NCBI GenBank assembly: GCA_013374015.1
Contig: BLLL01000003.1
Span: forward strand, 62,001-126,000
Reading direction: 5' to 3'
Length of the DNA stretch: 64,000 bases
From: Candidatus Desulfovibrio kirbyi
GTDB lineage: Bacteria; Desulfobacterota; Desulfovibrionia; Desulfovibrionales; Desulfovibrionaceae
Shown one piece after another: positions 35,062 to 45,192 of the stretch; positions within the stretch are counted from its first letter, which is position 1, and every line of letters starts with the position of its first letter. Below the pieces are notes generated by a model. The model was not told where the DNA came from and searched no databases. It saw nothing but the letters and a program-made list of their open reading frames with translations. A program made the translations under genes and the position numbers.

Positions 35062-35832
35062 ATGGACAGTGCGCGCGCCACGCTTTCAACGGGTTTTTTA
35101 CCCGCTACCGCTGTTGTGACGGGCGGTTCTCGCGGCATCGGCAGGGCTATTGCCTCCAGACTTGCCCGTGACGGGTATCAAATTTTTCTGACCTATGTGA
35201 GCCGTCCTGACGAAGCGCGCGCCACGGTTGACGGTATCCTTGCCGCGGGTGGGCAGGCAAAGGCATTTGCGTTAAATGTGAGCGACAGTTCCGCTGTGAC
35301 GGATTTTTTTGCCGCTGAGATTAAAGACAGAGTTGATCTGGCCGTACTGGTGAACAATGCCGGAATTACCAAAGACAGTTTTCTGGTGCGCATGAAGGAC
35401 GAGGACTTTGACAAGGTGCTCTCTGTCAATCTGCGCGGGGCATTTGTATGTACGCGTGAAGCGGCAAAAATTATGAGCAGGGCACGCGCCGGGCGTATTG
35501 TCAATATAACCTCTGTGGCAGGGCAAATGGGCAATGCCGGACAGGCGAACTATGCTTCGGCCAAGGCCGCTCTGCTGGGATTGACAAAATCGTGCGCCAA
35601 GGAACTGGCGTCCCGCAATATTACTGTCAATGCCGTGTCCCCAGGGTTTATTGAAACGGACATGACGGCGGAATTAAGCGCGGAAATTCGAGAAAGTTAT
35701 ACGGCGACTGTTCCCCTGAAACGCATGGGAACACCGCGGGAGGTGGCGGAGGCCGTTGCTTTTTTGGCTTCGGACAAGGCATCTTATATTACAGGGCAGA
35801 TCCTGGCTGTGAACGGTGGTATGTACTGCTGA
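35062..35832 (+). CDS. fabG: 3-oxoacyl-ACP reductase
   Basis: FabG is the NADPH-dependent short-chain reductase of the elongation cycle. The 256 residues show the cofactor loop TGGSRGIGRAIA, NNAGITKD, the catalytic Ser in NITSVAGQMGN and the YASAKAALLG Tyr/Lys pair, and the C-terminal YITGQILAVNGGMYC. The first dozen residues (SARATLSTGFLP) extend slightly beyond the E. coli enzyme. GGAGAG precedes the ATG. Confidence 0.96.
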   Translation: MDSARATLSTGFLPATAVVTGGSRGIGRAIASRLARDGYQIFLTYVSRPDEARATVDGILAAGGQAKAFALNVSDSSAVTDFFAAEIKDRVDLAVLVNNAGITKDSFLVRMKDEDFDKVLSVNLRGAFVCTREAAKIMSRARAGRIVNITSVAGQMGNAGQANYASAKAALLGLTKSCAKELASRNITVNAVSPGFIETDMTAELSAEIRESYTATVPLKRMGTPREVAEAVAFLASDKASYITGQILAVNGGMYC

Positions 35833-35887
35833 CAACCGCGGATCCTCATTGATATAACACATACTAACAACGATTGTGGAGGAAAAC

Positions 35888-36124
35888 ATGTCAGAATTTG
35901 AGGCGAAAGTTATTAAAATTATTGTGGAGCAGTTGGGCGTAAATGCTGACGAAGTAAAGCCTGAAGCCTCGTTTGTGGAAGATCTTGGAGCGGATTCCCT
36001 TGATTTAACAGAGCTTATTATGGCTATGGAAGAAGAGTTCGATATTGAGATAGCTGATGACGATGCTCAAAAAATTCTTAAAGTGCAGGATGCTGTTAGC
36101 TATATCGAAAACAAGAAGCAGTAG
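35888..36124 (+). CDS. acpP: Acyl carrier protein
   Basis: ACP carries growing acyl chains on a phosphopantetheine arm. The 78-residue acidic protein has the modification site Ser37 in [10 protein letters not shown]. The chosen ATG follows TGGAGG (35877-35882). An ATG four codons upstream would overlap that ribosome site and is rejected. Confidence 0.97.
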   Translation: MSEFEAKVIKIIVEQLGVNADEVKPEASFVEDLGADSLDLTELIMAMEEEFDIEIADDDAQKILKVQDAVSYIENKKQ

Positions 36125-36214
36125 CAGATACCTGGCTGCTGACGTTTTTGAAAAAGACAGGTTTGTTGTTGTCATGAATGTGTTGGACTTAATCAGTAGG
36201 TTGAAGGAGTCCGC

Positions 36215-37462
36215 ATGGTGCGTCCACGTGTAGTGGTCACCGGCGTGTCAGGCCTTACGCCTCTCGCCAATAACATGGAGAGTTCATGGAAAAAACTGCT
36301 CGCCGGCGAATCGGGCATAGCGCCTCTTACGCTTTTTGACGCTTCCGCGTATGATTCGCGCATAGCGGGAGAAGTAAAGGGCTTTGTGCCTGAGGACTTT
36401 ATGACCTCCAAACAGGCGCGGCATATGGACAGATTTACGCAATTTGCCGTGGCCGCCGGTTCCATGCTGATGCGGGACGCAAACTTCAGCATTACGCAGG
36501 ACAACGCTTTTGACGTCGCCGTGATTCTGGGCGTCGGCATGGGCGGTTTGTGCACTATCGAAACATGGCACACCAAACTGCTGGAGTCTGGACCGAGCCG
36601 GATTTCTCCCTTCATGATCCCCATGCTGATTTCAAATATGGGACCTGCCCAAGTGTCTATTTTTACCGGCATCAAAGGTCCCAATCTTGTCACAACATCC
36701 GCCTGCGCATCCGCCATACACGCTATTGGCACAGCCTACAGCGAAATTTTGCTGGGGCGCGTTACGTGCGCTGTTTCCGGCGGTGTGGAGTCTACGGTTA
36801 CCCCTCTGGCTATGGGCGGTTTTACAGCGCTGAAGGCACTTGCCACACACTACAACGACGCCCCCGCCAAGGCTTCGCGACCCTTTGACGCTTTACGGGA
36901 AGGTTTTGTGCTTGGCGAAGGCGCGGGCTTTATGTTTCTGGAAAATCTGGAAAACGCAAAGGCCCGTAGCGCGAAAATCTATGCTGAAGTGGTGGGTTAT
37001 GGGGCATCGTGCGACGCCTACCATATGACCGCGCCCCGTGTCGATGGCGAGGGCATGGCACGGTCAATGCACAACGCCCTGCGTGAAGCAGGCATTCCAC
37101 CAGCTGCTGTGGGGCATATCAACGCGCACGCAACCTCTACCCGTCTCAACGACGCGACCGAAACAAAGGCAATAAAACAAATATTCGGCAATCACGCCGG
37201 CAACATCAAGATTTCCGCTACAAAATCCATGACAGGCCATCTTCTGGGCGCTGCGGGCGGCATTGAAGCGGTATTTACCGCGCTTGCCCTGCGCGAGGAA
37301 ATGCTTCCCGGCACCATCAATCTTGAAAACCCTGATCCCGAGTGTGATCTGGACTACATGGCTGACGGTTCAGAGCGCATTGCCTGTGAATACGGCATGT
37401 GCAATTCTTTTGGCTTTGGCGGAACAAACGCGAGTTTGATACTGAAAAAATGGAATGAGTGA
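36215..37462 (+). CDS. fabF: 3-oxoacyl-ACP synthase II
   Basis: FabF elongates acyl-ACP with malonyl-ACP and is important for cold-adapted unsaturated chains. The 415 residues contain the nucleophile in [29 protein letters not shown] and [17 protein letters not shown] with the two catalytic His, and [21 protein letters not shown] lies a few bases before the ATG. It follows acpP by 90 bases. Confidence 0.97.
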   Translation: MVRPRVVVTGVSGLTPLANNMESSWKKLLAGESGIAPLTLFDASAYDSRIAGEVKGFVPEDFMTSKQARHMDRFTQFAVAAGSMLMRDANFSITQDNAFDVAVILGVGMGGLCTIETWHTKLLESGPSRISPFMIPMLISNMGPAQVSIFTGIKGPNLVTTSACASAIHAIGTAYSEILLGRVTCAVSGGVESTVTPLAMGGFTALKALATHYNDAPAKASRPFDALREGFVLGEGAGFMFLENLENAKARSAKIYAEVVGYGASCDAYHMTAPRVDGEGMARSMHNALREAGIPPAAVGHINAHATSTRLNDATETKAIKQIFGNHAGNIKISATKSMTGHLLGAAGGIEAVFTALALREEMLPGTINLENPDPECDLDYMADGSERIACEYGMCNSFGFGGTNASLILKKWNE

Positions 37463-37500
37463 ACACCGCTCGACACGTTTTTTCAGTAAAGGGAAACTTC

Positions 37501-38739
37501 ATGAATGAAATACTGCTTCAGGATCCTGAGATAGCAAGAGCCATTGCTCTGGAATCTGACCGTCAGATCAGCAATCTGGAGATGATAGCCTCTGAAAATT
37601 TTGTTTCCCCGGCAACACGCGAAGCTCAGGGCAGCGTATTGACGCACAAATATGCGGAGGGATATCCGGCAAAGCGTTATTACGGCGGATGTGACTGCGT
37701 GGATATTGCGGAAGTGTGTGCCCAGACAAGGGCGAAAACACTGTTTCGATGTGAATACGCCAATGTGCAGCCACACTCCGGATCGCAGGCCAATACGGCA
37801 GCCTATTTTGCCTGTCTGAATCCCGGCGATGTTGTTCTTGGCATGAATCTTTCTCACGGCGGGCATTTGACGCACGGAAGTCCGGTCAATATCTCCGGAC
37901 GTCTGTATACAGTGGTTCCCTACGGCGTGCAGAGAGAGACAGGGTATATTGACTATGAAGAAGTGGCGCTGCTGGCAAAAAAACACAAGCCTGTCGTGAT
38001 CATCGCGGGGGCGAGCGCCTATCCGCGCCGCATTGATTTTGCGCGTTTTCGCGCCATCGCAGATGAGGTCAACGCCAAACTCATCGTGGACATGGCGCAT
38101 ATTGCCGGGCTTGTGGCGGCGGGTCTGCATCAAAGTCCTGTTCCGCATGCGCATATTGTCACAACCACAACCCACAAGACGCTGCGCGGACCTCGCGGCG
38201 GCATGATTCTGGCCGGCGCGGACATGGAAAAAACGTTGAACAGCCAGATTTTTCCGGGCATTCAGGGTGGACCGCTGATGCACGTCATCGCGGCAAAGGC
38301 CGTTGCCCTTGGCGAATCTCTGCGTCCGGCGTTTACAGAGTATCAACGCAGAGTAATCAACAATGCCGCGGTGCTGGCAAACTATTTGACAGTTTCCGGC
38401 TTCCGGCTTGTTTCGGGCGGCACGGACACTCACCTGCTGCTGATAGATTTGACCCCAACAGGCATAACGGGCAAGGAGGCGGAAGCCGCTCTTGACAAAG
38501 CCGGGATCACGGTGAACAAAAACACCATACCTTTTGACACGCGCTCTCCCTATGTGACATCAGGTATCCGTTTGGGAACACCGGCCCTGACAACGCGCGG
38601 TCTGCGGGAAGACGACATGCGTACCGTGGGCGGCTTTATTGTTGAGGCATTGCGGAAACACAATGATGATGCAGCCCTTAAAAAGCTTCGCAAAAATGTG
38701 GAAGTCTTTGCCAGAATCTTTCCCCTTTTTGCCTGGTAA
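37501..38739 (+). CDS. glyA: Serine hydroxymethyltransferase
   Basis: GlyA is the PLP enzyme interconverting serine and glycine while loading one-carbon units on tetrahydrofolate. The product (412 residues from this ATG) has [26 protein letters not shown], the PLP Lys in [14 protein letters not shown] and [26 protein letters not shown] precedes the start; an in-frame ATG 14 codons earlier is inside the previous gene's tail region. The stop overlaps the next start (TAATG). Confidence 0.96.
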   Translation: MNEILLQDPEIARAIALESDRQISNLEMIASENFVSPATREAQGSVLTHKYAEGYPAKRYYGGCDCVDIAEVCAQTRAKTLFRCEYANVQPHSGSQANTAAYFACLNPGDVVLGMNLSHGGHLTHGSPVNISGRLYTVVPYGVQRETGYIDYEEVALLAKKHKPVVIIAGASAYPRRIDFARFRAIADEVNAKLIVDMAHIAGLVAAGLHQSPVPHAHIVTTTTHKTLRGPRGGMILAGADMEKTLNSQIFPGIQGGPLMHVIAAKAVALGESLRPAFTEYQRRVINNAAVLANYLTVSGFRLVSGGTDTHLLLIDLTPTGITGKEAEAALDKAGITVNKNTIPFDTRSPYVTSGIRLGTPALTTRGLREDDMRTVGGFIVEALRKHNDDAALKKLRKNVEVFARIFPLFAW

Positions 38740-39236
38740 TGCAAGATTGCCGTCCCATGCAACGCATGCCCTGGCCGGAATATTTTATGAACATCACCTA
38801 TCTGGTGAGCGAACGCTCCACATGTTTGCGCCGCCGCGTGGGAGCCGTGGTCGTCAGGGACAAACGCATACTGGCGACAGGCTATAACGGAGCTCCTGTG
38901 AATGTGGCGCACTGTCTGGATGTGGGGTGTTTGCGCAAGCAGATGGGCGTTCCCTCCGGGCAGCGACATGAAATTTGCCGCGGCCTGCACGCGGAACAAA
39001 ATGTCATTATTCAGGCTGCCGTGCATGGCATCACCATCCACGGCGCGGCACTATATTGCACAACCCATCCGTGTGTGCTGTGCGCAAAAATGCTGATCAA
39101 CTGCGGTGTACATTACATCTGGTATGCGGAAGATTATGCGGACGATCTGGCGGCGGATATTTTCAAAGAAGCCGGTGTCACGGCTGAACGCATGAATTTC
39201 ACGCGTTCTGATGCAGGGAAACTTACCAATGTCTGA
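38739..39236 (+). CDS. dCMP deaminase / ComEB-type deoxycytidylate deaminase
   Basis: This zinc enzyme deaminates dCMP to dUMP for thymidylate synthesis. The 165 residues show the cytidine-deaminase core: the catalytic [13 protein letters not shown], and the metal-binding [14 protein letters not shown], plus [21 protein letters not shown]. Translational overlap with glyA (TAATG) and an 8-base overlap with ribD place it in the same operon. A start at the later ATG (38757) is also possible. Confidence 0.9.
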   Translation: MQDCRPMQRMPWPEYFMNITYLVSERSTCLRRRVGAVVVRDKRILATGYNGAPVNVAHCLDVGCLRKQMGVPSGQRHEICRGLHAEQNVIIQAAVHGITIHGAALYCTTHPCVLCAKMLINCGVHYIWYAEDYADDLAADIFKEAGVTAERMNFTRSDAGKLTNV

Positions 39237-40398
39237 TCAAACCATGACCGTCTTTATGCGCGAAGCCATTGCCCTGGCTGAAATGGAGCGCTTCAGCGCG
39301 TGCCCCAACCCGACGGTGGGCGCTGTGCTAATTCGTGACGGCGCTGTTGTGGCAAAAGGCGTTCACCGCGCCGCCGGGGAAGATCACGCCGAGGTGGCCT
39401 GTTTCAAGGACGCCGCAGCGCGCGCGGTGGATATCCGTGGCGCAACGCTTGTTGTGACGTTGGAACCCTGTCGCCATCTAGGAAAAACACCGCCCTGCAC
39501 GCAGGCTATTCTGGATGCCGGCATAGCGCGCGTTGTTGTCGGCGCCAAAGACACCAACCCTCCTGCCGCAGGAGGGGCAAATGTATTGCGTGGGGCGGGC
39601 GTGGAAGTAATTGAAGGTGTCTGCGAACAGGAATGTCGTGATCTGGCAGCGGATTTTTTTGTCTGGCGGCATACCGACCGACCGTATGTGCTGTTAAAAA
39701 TGGCGGCAACGCTCGACGGTCGTATAGCCACGCGCGCCGGTCAATCGCAGTGGATCAGCTCGCAGGCGTCACGCGATGCGGTGCAGAAGCTACGTGCGGG
39801 CATCGGGCGGTGCGGCGGCGCCGTGTTGATCGGCGGAGGCACATTCAGGGCGGACAACCCACGGCTTGCAGCGCGTGGACGCCATGCCCATCAACCCCTA
39901 GCCTGCGTGTTCACCACACATTTGCCCTTGCCGAACGAAGATTTTTATTTATTGAAAGAACGCCCCAATGAAACGATTTTTCTTGTTCCTCCCGCGGTTG
40001 CGGATTCTCCCGCAGCGCGGAATTTGAGCAAAACTGGCGTACGTGTGCTGCCTGTAGGGCATGATGCGGGCCGTTGTCCAGATATTTTATCTGTATTTCG
40101 CCTGTTACGCGCCGAACTTAACTGTTTCTATGTGCTGTGCGAAGGTGGCGGGCAAATGGCCATGACACTCCTGAAATCTGGCATTGTGGACGAGTTCAGG
40201 CTGCATCTGGCACCCATGATTTTGGGTGATGATCAGGCCAGACCGCTGTTTACGGGGCACGCTCCTTCAAGTCTCGCGGAGGCGCTTTCTCTGCGGGTGG
40301 GCAACGCCCATGTTTACGGTGAAGACATTCACATAACCTTGCGTCCTCTGAGCGCTGATCTCCAAACACATGCCCCGGCTTATTCCAGCTCCATATAA
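39229..40398 (+). CDS. ribD: Riboflavin biosynthesis deaminase/reductase
   Basis: RibD is bifunctional: the N-terminal domain deaminates the pyrimidine and the C-terminal domain reduces the ribosyl group. The zinc site is DHAEVACF plus [16 protein letters not shown]. The reductase part has [21 protein letters not shown] and [16 protein letters not shown]. The ATG at 39229 (389 residues) has AGGGA upstream and overlaps the deaminase stop; it is preferred over 39211. No FMN riboswitch fits in the tight junction. Confidence 0.93.
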   Translation: MSDQTMTVFMREAIALAEMERFSACPNPTVGAVLIRDGAVVAKGVHRAAGEDHAEVACFKDAAARAVDIRGATLVVTLEPCRHLGKTPPCTQAILDAGIARVVVGAKDTNPPAAGGANVLRGAGVEVIEGVCEQECRDLAADFFVWRHTDRPYVLLKMAATLDGRIATRAGQSQWISSQASRDAVQKLRAGIGRCGGAVLIGGGTFRADNPRLAARGRHAHQPLACVFTTHLPLPNEDFYLLKERPNETIFLVPPAVADSPAARNLSKTGVRVLPVGHDAGRCPDILSVFRLLRAELNCFYVLCEGGGQMAMTLLKSGIVDEFRLHLAPMILGDDQARPLFTGHAPSSLAEALSLRVGNAHVYGEDIHITLRPLSADLQTHAPAYSSSI

Positions 40399-40412
40399 AG
40401 GGAGTGTGCGAG

Positions 40413-41057
40413 ATGTTTACGGGCATTATTCAGGGGCAAGGCGAACTTGTCGGCATGCGCAAACAAGGCGCTGAATACCGTTTGACGATACGTCCCCGGT
40501 ATATTTTGGAAAATATTGCGGACGGAGAGTCCATTGCGATAAACGGCGTTTGTCTGTCGGTTGAAAACCACAGTGCGGGTGCCTTTACAGTCTATGCTTC
40601 AGCACATACGGTAACGCAGACGACACTTGCCGATTTTCAGAACGGCACGATTGTCAATATGGAACGGGCGCTGGCTCTTGGCGATCGCCTCGGCGGACAT
40701 CTTGTAAGCGGGCATGTGGACTGCACGGCCCGTGTGGTGGAAGTACGCGCTGCAGGGCAATCACTTTTGTACCGGTTGACATTTCCGGCTGTTTTTGCCC
40801 CGCAGGTTATCCCCAAAGGCTCTGTGGCACTTGATGGAATAAGCCTGACAGTGACAGCGTGCGCGGAAACATTTCTGGAAGTCACTATTATTCCGGACAC
40901 GCAAAAACGGACAGCTGCCTGGCGTAAGGGCGTACTTGTTAACATGGAAACAGACATGATAGGAAAGTATGTACACCGCCTGATGCCTTCTTCGACTTCG
41001 CCGGAAAAATCCGGAGGCGTCAGTAAAGAGGCGCTGTTGCATAACGGTTTTCTATAA
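40413..41057 (+). CDS. ribE: Riboflavin synthase alpha chain
   Basis: This enzyme dismutates two lumazine molecules to riboflavin. The 214-residue product has two lumazine-binding barrels: MFTGIIQGQGEL with SIAINGVCLSV, then GGHLVSGHVDCTARV and GSVALDGISLTVT. The chosen ATG follows GGGAG by 8 bases, three codons after an ORF-start GTG/ATG alternative. In relatives ribBA follows; here ribH follows almost directly. Confidence 0.93.
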   Translation: MFTGIIQGQGELVGMRKQGAEYRLTIRPRYILENIADGESIAINGVCLSVENHSAGAFTVYASAHTVTQTTLADFQNGTIVNMERALALGDRLGGHLVSGHVDCTARVVEVRAAGQSLLYRLTFPAVFAPQVIPKGSVALDGISLTVTACAETFLEVTIIPDTQKRTAAWRKGVLVNMETDMIGKYVHRLMPSSTSPEKSGGVSKEALLHNGFL

Positions 41058-41069
41058 GGAGTGTTTATG

Positions 41070-41540
41070 ATGCAGACTGTCACAACCATTGCGGGTCGTC
41101 TGGACGCAACCGGTTTGAAAATAGCTGTTGTGGCCACACGGTTCAATGATTTTATTGTGGATCGCCTTGTCGGGGGCGCACTGGATTGTCTGGAACGTCA
41201 TGGCATCAATGCCCCGGATATAACGCTTGTGCGTGTGCCCGGCGCGTTTGAATTACCGCTGCTTTGCCAAAAACTGGCTGCTCAAAAAAGATATGACGGC
41301 ATTTTGGCGCTTGGCGCTGTTATCCGTGGCGGGACACCACATTTTGACTACATTTGCGCTGAAGCGACCAAGGGCATTGCTCAGGCAATGCTGGCTTCCG
41401 GCACGCCTGTGGGATTTGGCTTGCTGACGTGCGACACTATTGAGCAGGCTATTGAACGCGCTGGTTCCAAAGCAGGAAACAAGGGCGTGGAGGCCGCCGC
41501 CGCCATGCTGGAAACCATACGCGTACTGGAGCAGTTGTAA
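41070..41540 (+). CDS. ribH: 6,7-dimethyl-8-ribityllumazine synthase
   Basis: RibH condenses the pyrimidine with 3,4-dihydroxybutanone 4-phosphate. The 156-residue length equals the E. coli enzyme. Landmarks: [54 protein letters not shown] and [24 protein letters not shown] sits 8 bases before this ATG; the ATG at 41067 is nearly as good. Its substrate from RibB must be supplied by a gene elsewhere, since ribBA is absent here. Confidence 0.93.
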   Translation: MQTVTTIAGRLDATGLKIAVVATRFNDFIVDRLVGGALDCLERHGINAPDITLVRVPGAFELPLLCQKLAAQKRYDGILALGAVIRGGTPHFDYICAEATKGIAQAMLASGTPVGFGLLTCDTIEQAIERAGSKAGNKGVEAAAAMLETIRVLEQL

Positions 41541-41546
41541 AAGCGC

Positions 41547-41999
41547 ATGCCCGAAAAAAAAAGACGTGCTGAACGTGAGATGGCCTTTCAGGCGCTTTAC
41601 GGGATTTCGTTTGCCTCAGTATCCGGCAGCGGGGAATTGCGCCAGGCGTTTGCGCGTTCGCTCAACGCAAGCGGAAAAAACACCGGGGCAACGCCAACAA
41701 ATTTTGCATGGGAACTGGTAGAAGGCGTCTGGAACGCCTGTGACAAACTGGACAACATCATCACCCTCTATTCCCACAACTGGCGCATAGACCGTATGGG
41801 ACGAGTTGAACTGACGCTTTTGCGTCTGGCGTTGTTTGAAATACTTTTTCGGCACGATGTGCCGCCGCGCATGGCGCTCACAGAGGCGCTGGGGCTGATC
41901 CGTCAGTTTGGCGCACACGATGCGAAAAGCTTTGTCAGCGGCATTCTTGACGCCGTTATCAACGCTGTGGAAAACGGAGAACTAACCGGAGCAGATTAA
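41547..41999 (+). CDS. nusB: Transcription antitermination factor NusB
   Basis: NusB binds boxA RNA with S10 and supports rRNA antitermination. The 150-residue all-helical protein shows RAEREMAFQALYG, IDRMGRVELTLLRLALFEILF and ALTEALGLIRQFGAHDAKSFVSGILDAVI. It begins 6 bases after ribH, the usual ribH-nusB pairing, and ends convergently with a glycosyltransferase gene. Confidence 0.94.
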   Translation: MPEKKRRAEREMAFQALYGISFASVSGSGELRQAFARSLNASGKNTGATPTNFAWELVEGVWNACDKLDNIITLYSHNWRIDRMGRVELTLLRLALFEILFRHDVPPRMALTEALGLIRQFGAHDAKSFVSGILDAVINAVENGELTGAD

Positions 42000-42040
42000 T
42001 TACCGTTAAAAACCCATATCCGCTTTGCAGGAAAATTCTG

Positions 42041-43330
42041 TTATCCATTATGGCAGCATTTCAGTAAAAAAGATGTCCATGCTGCTAGGGTTCTCTTGGG
42101 AGAAAACTCCTTTGCCCGTGCCATCCCTGCGGTGCGCATACCGTCATCAATGCCCTTTTGCAAAATATTCTCTATCGCGTCGGCCAGGGCATCCACACCG
42201 CCTATCGGAGTCAGAACTCCATACTTTCCCCCGTCCAGAACTTCTGCGGGGCCGCTGGGACAGTCTGCGGAGACAACCGGCAGGCCAAGGCAGAGTGCTT
42301 CCGCAATGACCAGGGAAAAGCCTTCAAACAGGGAACTGAGCGCCAGAACGCTGGCCCGTGCCATAGCCGGGAACGGGTCCATAAATCCCGGCAGGAATGC
42401 TCTGCCCTCCAGCCCAAGCCTGCGGATATCCCCTTCAAGCCGCGCCCGTTGCGAACCTTCGCCGAGAATGCAGCAATGGCAGTCCAGTCCGCGCTCACGC
42501 AAAAGGCGTTGTGCCCTGAGCAGAAGGTGAAAGGCTTTCTGCTCTTCCAGTCTGCCTACGCCGAGAATGACAGGCCTGTCAAAGCAGGGTCGGAGGATTT
42601 CCGGCAGGGGAGAGGCCGCGCGCTTGCGTATATAACCAATGTTCACAGGATTATACAGCACATACAAACGGGGCGACAAATCCGGCCAGAGCCGCGCTGA
42701 AGACTCCAGAATGCCTCTGCTGACACAGGCCACAGATCGGCAACGGCGCAAGGCCCAACCGAGCAGCGCGGCATAGAGCCAGGCATAGCCTGTTGATTTT
42801 TGCGCAATGTAGCCGGATATGTCCTTGTGCAGCCAAGCTACCGCACGACCGGGCGCCAGCATGGCCGCCCAGAAAATACTTTGCAGTTCCAAGCCGCCCA
42901 GCACAGTATCGTAGCGGCGCGCCAGACGCCAGATGCGCCACATATTCCGCAGCGCTGGCCATATCCCCGGTTGTTCCGGCATCGTCAGTGACACGCCATC
43001 CGGAAGGCATCGCAACAGCGCGGGAATATGGCGCACACAGGCCAACCTTATCTGAAAATGCCGGACGCTCAACAACCGGGCCAGATACAACGCCATACCT
43101 TCTGCCCCACCCCCGAAAGAGTGCATGAAAATCATGCAGGATGCCCGCTGCCCTAGGGAAGCTGTTTCCGAACAAGCAACCCTGCTCCGTTGTACGGCGC
43201 GGGGTTGCTTGTGAAAAGTTTTCAGTAAAAGAGTTAGATTGTGTGCAAGAGTCATGCCGAACTTGTCGGATTCAGGTATGATTGCCCCTGTTTTAGGTGA
43301 ACATCTGGAAATTTCTTCAGAACGCGGCAT
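42041..43330 (-). CDS. Glycosyltransferase, GT4 family
   Basis: This is a GT-B-fold retaining glycosyltransferase likely acting in surface polysaccharide synthesis. The 429-residue product has a Rossmann-like N-terminal half (MIFMHSFGGGAEGMALYLARLL) and the GT4 donor-binding signature PVILGVGRLEEQKAFHLLLRA and SLFEGFSLVIAEALCLGLPVV with the EX7E-type motif, then DCPSGPAEVLDGG. The ATG at 43330 has AAGG 7 bases upstream and is preferred over 43336. Acceptor and sugar are unknown. It is convergent with nusB. Confidence 0.85.
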   Translation of the reverse strand: MPRSEEISRCSPKTGAIIPESDKFGMTLAHNLTLLLKTFHKQPRAVQRSRVACSETASLGQRASCMIFMHSFGGGAEGMALYLARLLSVRHFQIRLACVRHIPALLRCLPDGVSLTMPEQPGIWPALRNMWRIWRLARRYDTVLGGLELQSIFWAAMLAPGRAVAWLHKDISGYIAQKSTGYAWLYAALLGWALRRCRSVACVSRGILESSARLWPDLSPRLYVLYNPVNIGYIRKRAASPLPEILRPCFDRPVILGVGRLEEQKAFHLLLRAQRLLRERGLDCHCCILGEGSQRARLEGDIRRLGLEGRAFLPGFMDPFPAMARASVLALSSLFEGFSLVIAEALCLGLPVVSADCPSGPAEVLDGGKYGVLTPIGGVDALADAIENILQKGIDDGMRTAGMARAKEFSPKRTLAAWTSFLLKCCHNG

Positions 43331-43655
43331 TCTCATACCTTCCCGTAGTTATGGTTAAAGACTATTGCAAAATCCTTCGCTTCCTCACATGAAAGCAGAA
43401 AAGCATCAATTTTGAATGTCAATATATTATATAACTTATAGTTGTAACAGTCTTAATCAGAGTAAACACCAGCGCTGATCAGTAACTGCCAACAAGCAAA
43501 AGGGATCAGCAGAGCGGCGAACAACCGAACAGGCCGGGGGAAAACAGCGGAGTGTGGGCGCTCATGTTCGGACGGTGAGCAAAAATTTGCCGAGTTCGTA
43601 CAGATAATGGGGGGACTCCCGAAGAGTGGCGGTATTGCCTCATCACTTCCTTCCA
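43331..43655. other. Gene-poor gap between two glycosyltransferase genes
   Basis: About 325 bases with no convincing gene. It includes an AT-rich run (about 43,417-43,441, TATATTATATAACTTATAG) that could serve as promoter DNA for the downstream glycosyltransferase. A minus-strand frame of 68 codons (43453-43659) ends in a hydrophobic stretch but has no homology I can recognise and overlaps the neighbouring gene's end. Confidence 0.5.
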
Positions 43656-44735
43656 TCACACGCCAGTTTGCGTGCGGTACAAACGGATGTAGTCAGCCCC
43701 GCACCGGGCAGGATCGTGGTATTTCAACACATACTGCCGCGCTGCCATGCCCATATCTTTACGCAGAGATGCATTCTTCAGCAGAAACCGGACATGGGCA
43801 ACAAGTTCTTTCTCGCTTTTGCCAAGCAAACCTGTGACTCCATGCTGCACAACAGCGCGATTGGACGGAATATCCGTTACCACTACAGGCTTGCCCAGCC
43901 ACATGGCTTCCAGCAGTGACAGAGACTGCCCCTCAAGGCTGGATGTCTGAACATAGACATCCAGAGAGGCAAGGCGGCGCAACACTTCGACGCGATCAAG
44001 CCAGCCTGTGCGCTGCACATGCGTTGGAATCGCATTGCCCTCATGGGCGCCAATCCATATCCATTGTGAGAGGTCTTGCAGGTTGGATGCTATCGCTGCA
44101 AAAAGATGCGGGGATCGTTCTTCACAGAACCGACCACAGGTGCCCGTTAACAAACCATGTTTTTCGGGGGGCAGTGGTGTGAGGGGATCACAATTTATTG
44201 CATTTGCAATATATGTTATCTTGCTGGAAAAGTTTGTCATTCTCTGCGCCAAAGCGTATTCCTCAGCGCCACAGGCCACAATCCGATTGGTGACATGGGA
44301 AAAAATCCATTCTATCCACTTGTAGCAGACACGCGCAGGCAAGCTTATGTCCGGACGCAAAAAAGCATAACCGTGCGGCGTATATGCAGAAGGTATGCCC
44401 AACACGAAGGCTGCAAAGCGACCTAAAACTCCCGCTTTTGACGAGTGGGCATGCACAACGTCCGGCTTGATTCGTTTAAGCAGCATGACCAGTTGCACAA
44501 TTGCCTGTATATCAGACGTAACACGTATTTCCCGCGTCATGGGCAAATAGTAAAAGCAACAATCATCCGGAAACAGACGTAAAAAATTCTTCGGTGTTTC
44601 AGACCGCAATCCGTGTACAATGGAATGACGGATTCCATCCCTTGCAGAATGGCAGATTGTCGCGATGGCGTGTAAACATCCTGCCGCAAAAGATTCCACA
44701 ACATGCACGACATGCGTATTGGAAATGCTTTGCAT
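43656..44735 (-). CDS. Glycosyltransferase, GT4 family
   Basis: This 359-residue GT-B enzyme has VHAHSSKAGVLGRFAA with AYTPHGYAF (typical of GT4 sugar transferases acting on lipid-linked acceptors), YIANAINCDPL, GRFCEERSPHLF and the donor-site SSLEGQSLSLLEAMWLGKPVVVTDIPSNR. It lies 25 bases downstream of rplQ on the same strand, so it may be read through from the ribosomal operon. Substrates are unknown. Confidence 0.85.
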   Translation of the reverse strand: MQSISNTHVVHVVESFAAGCLHAIATICHSARDGIRHSIVHGLRSETPKNFLRLFPDDCCFYYLPMTREIRVTSDIQAIVQLVMLLKRIKPDVVHAHSSKAGVLGRFAAFVLGIPSAYTPHGYAFLRPDISLPARVCYKWIEWIFSHVTNRIVACGAEEYALAQRMTNFSSKITYIANAINCDPLTPLPPEKHGLLTGTCGRFCEERSPHLFAAIASNLQDLSQWIWIGAHEGNAIPTHVQRTGWLDRVEVLRRLASLDVYVQTSSLEGQSLSLLEAMWLGKPVVVTDIPSNRAVVQHGVTGLLGKSEKELVAHVRFLLKNASLRKDMGMAARQYVLKYHDPARCGADYIRLYRTQTGV

Positions 44736-44760
44736 AAAAATAAGGCGTCAGGGTAGCCGA

Positions 44761-45192
44761 TCAGTTGATGCCAACGGATTTTGCCGCCTTCACAGCACCG
44801 TCTCCGCCGGAGGGAGCGCTGTCCGGAGCGTCAAGGGCGCGTGAAAACTCAATAATTGCCATAGGGGCATTGTCGCCCTTGCGCGGCATCGCCAATTTGA
44901 GCACCCGCGTATAGCCGCCGGCAATCCCCGCAAACACTGGCCCTACCACGTCAAAAAGGCGCTTTACAAGCGCATGGTCATTAAGCGCGCGGTAGGCCAA
45001 ACGGCGAGAGTGCAAATCGTTACGCTTTGCCAGGGTGATCAGGGGATCCACAACACGCCGCAAGTCCTTGGCCTTCATTTCTGTAGTGCGAATCCTGCCG
45101 TGCACCAAAAGCGCCTTGGCAAGATTTTGCATCAACGCCTTGCGGTGGGCGGGCGTACGAGAAAATTTTCTGCCGGAGTTGCTATGCCTCAT
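44761..45192 (-). CDS. rplQ: 50S ribosomal protein L17
   Basis: Last ribosomal gene of the alpha part of the operon. The chosen ATG ([21 protein letters not shown]) follows AAGGAAGC and overlaps the rpoA end by 11 bases; 143 residues. The C-terminal tail ([20 protein letters not shown]) is longer than the E. coli protein. Confidence 0.95.
   Translation of the reverse strand: MRHSNSGRKFSRTPAHRKALMQNLAKALLVHGRIRTTEMKAKDLRRVVDPLITLAKRNDLHSRRLAYRALNDHALVKRLFDVVGPVFAGIAGGYTRVLKLAMPRKGDNAPMAIIEFSRALDAPDSAPSGGDGAVKAAKSVGIN

Noticed and set aside
39180..39230. FMN riboswitch before ribD
   Set aside because: ribD overlaps the preceding deaminase gene, leaving no space for a leader.
43453..43659. 68-codon minus-strand ORF between glycosyltransferases
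   Set aside because: No recognisable motif, poor start context and overlap with the neighbouring gene; treated as non-coding.
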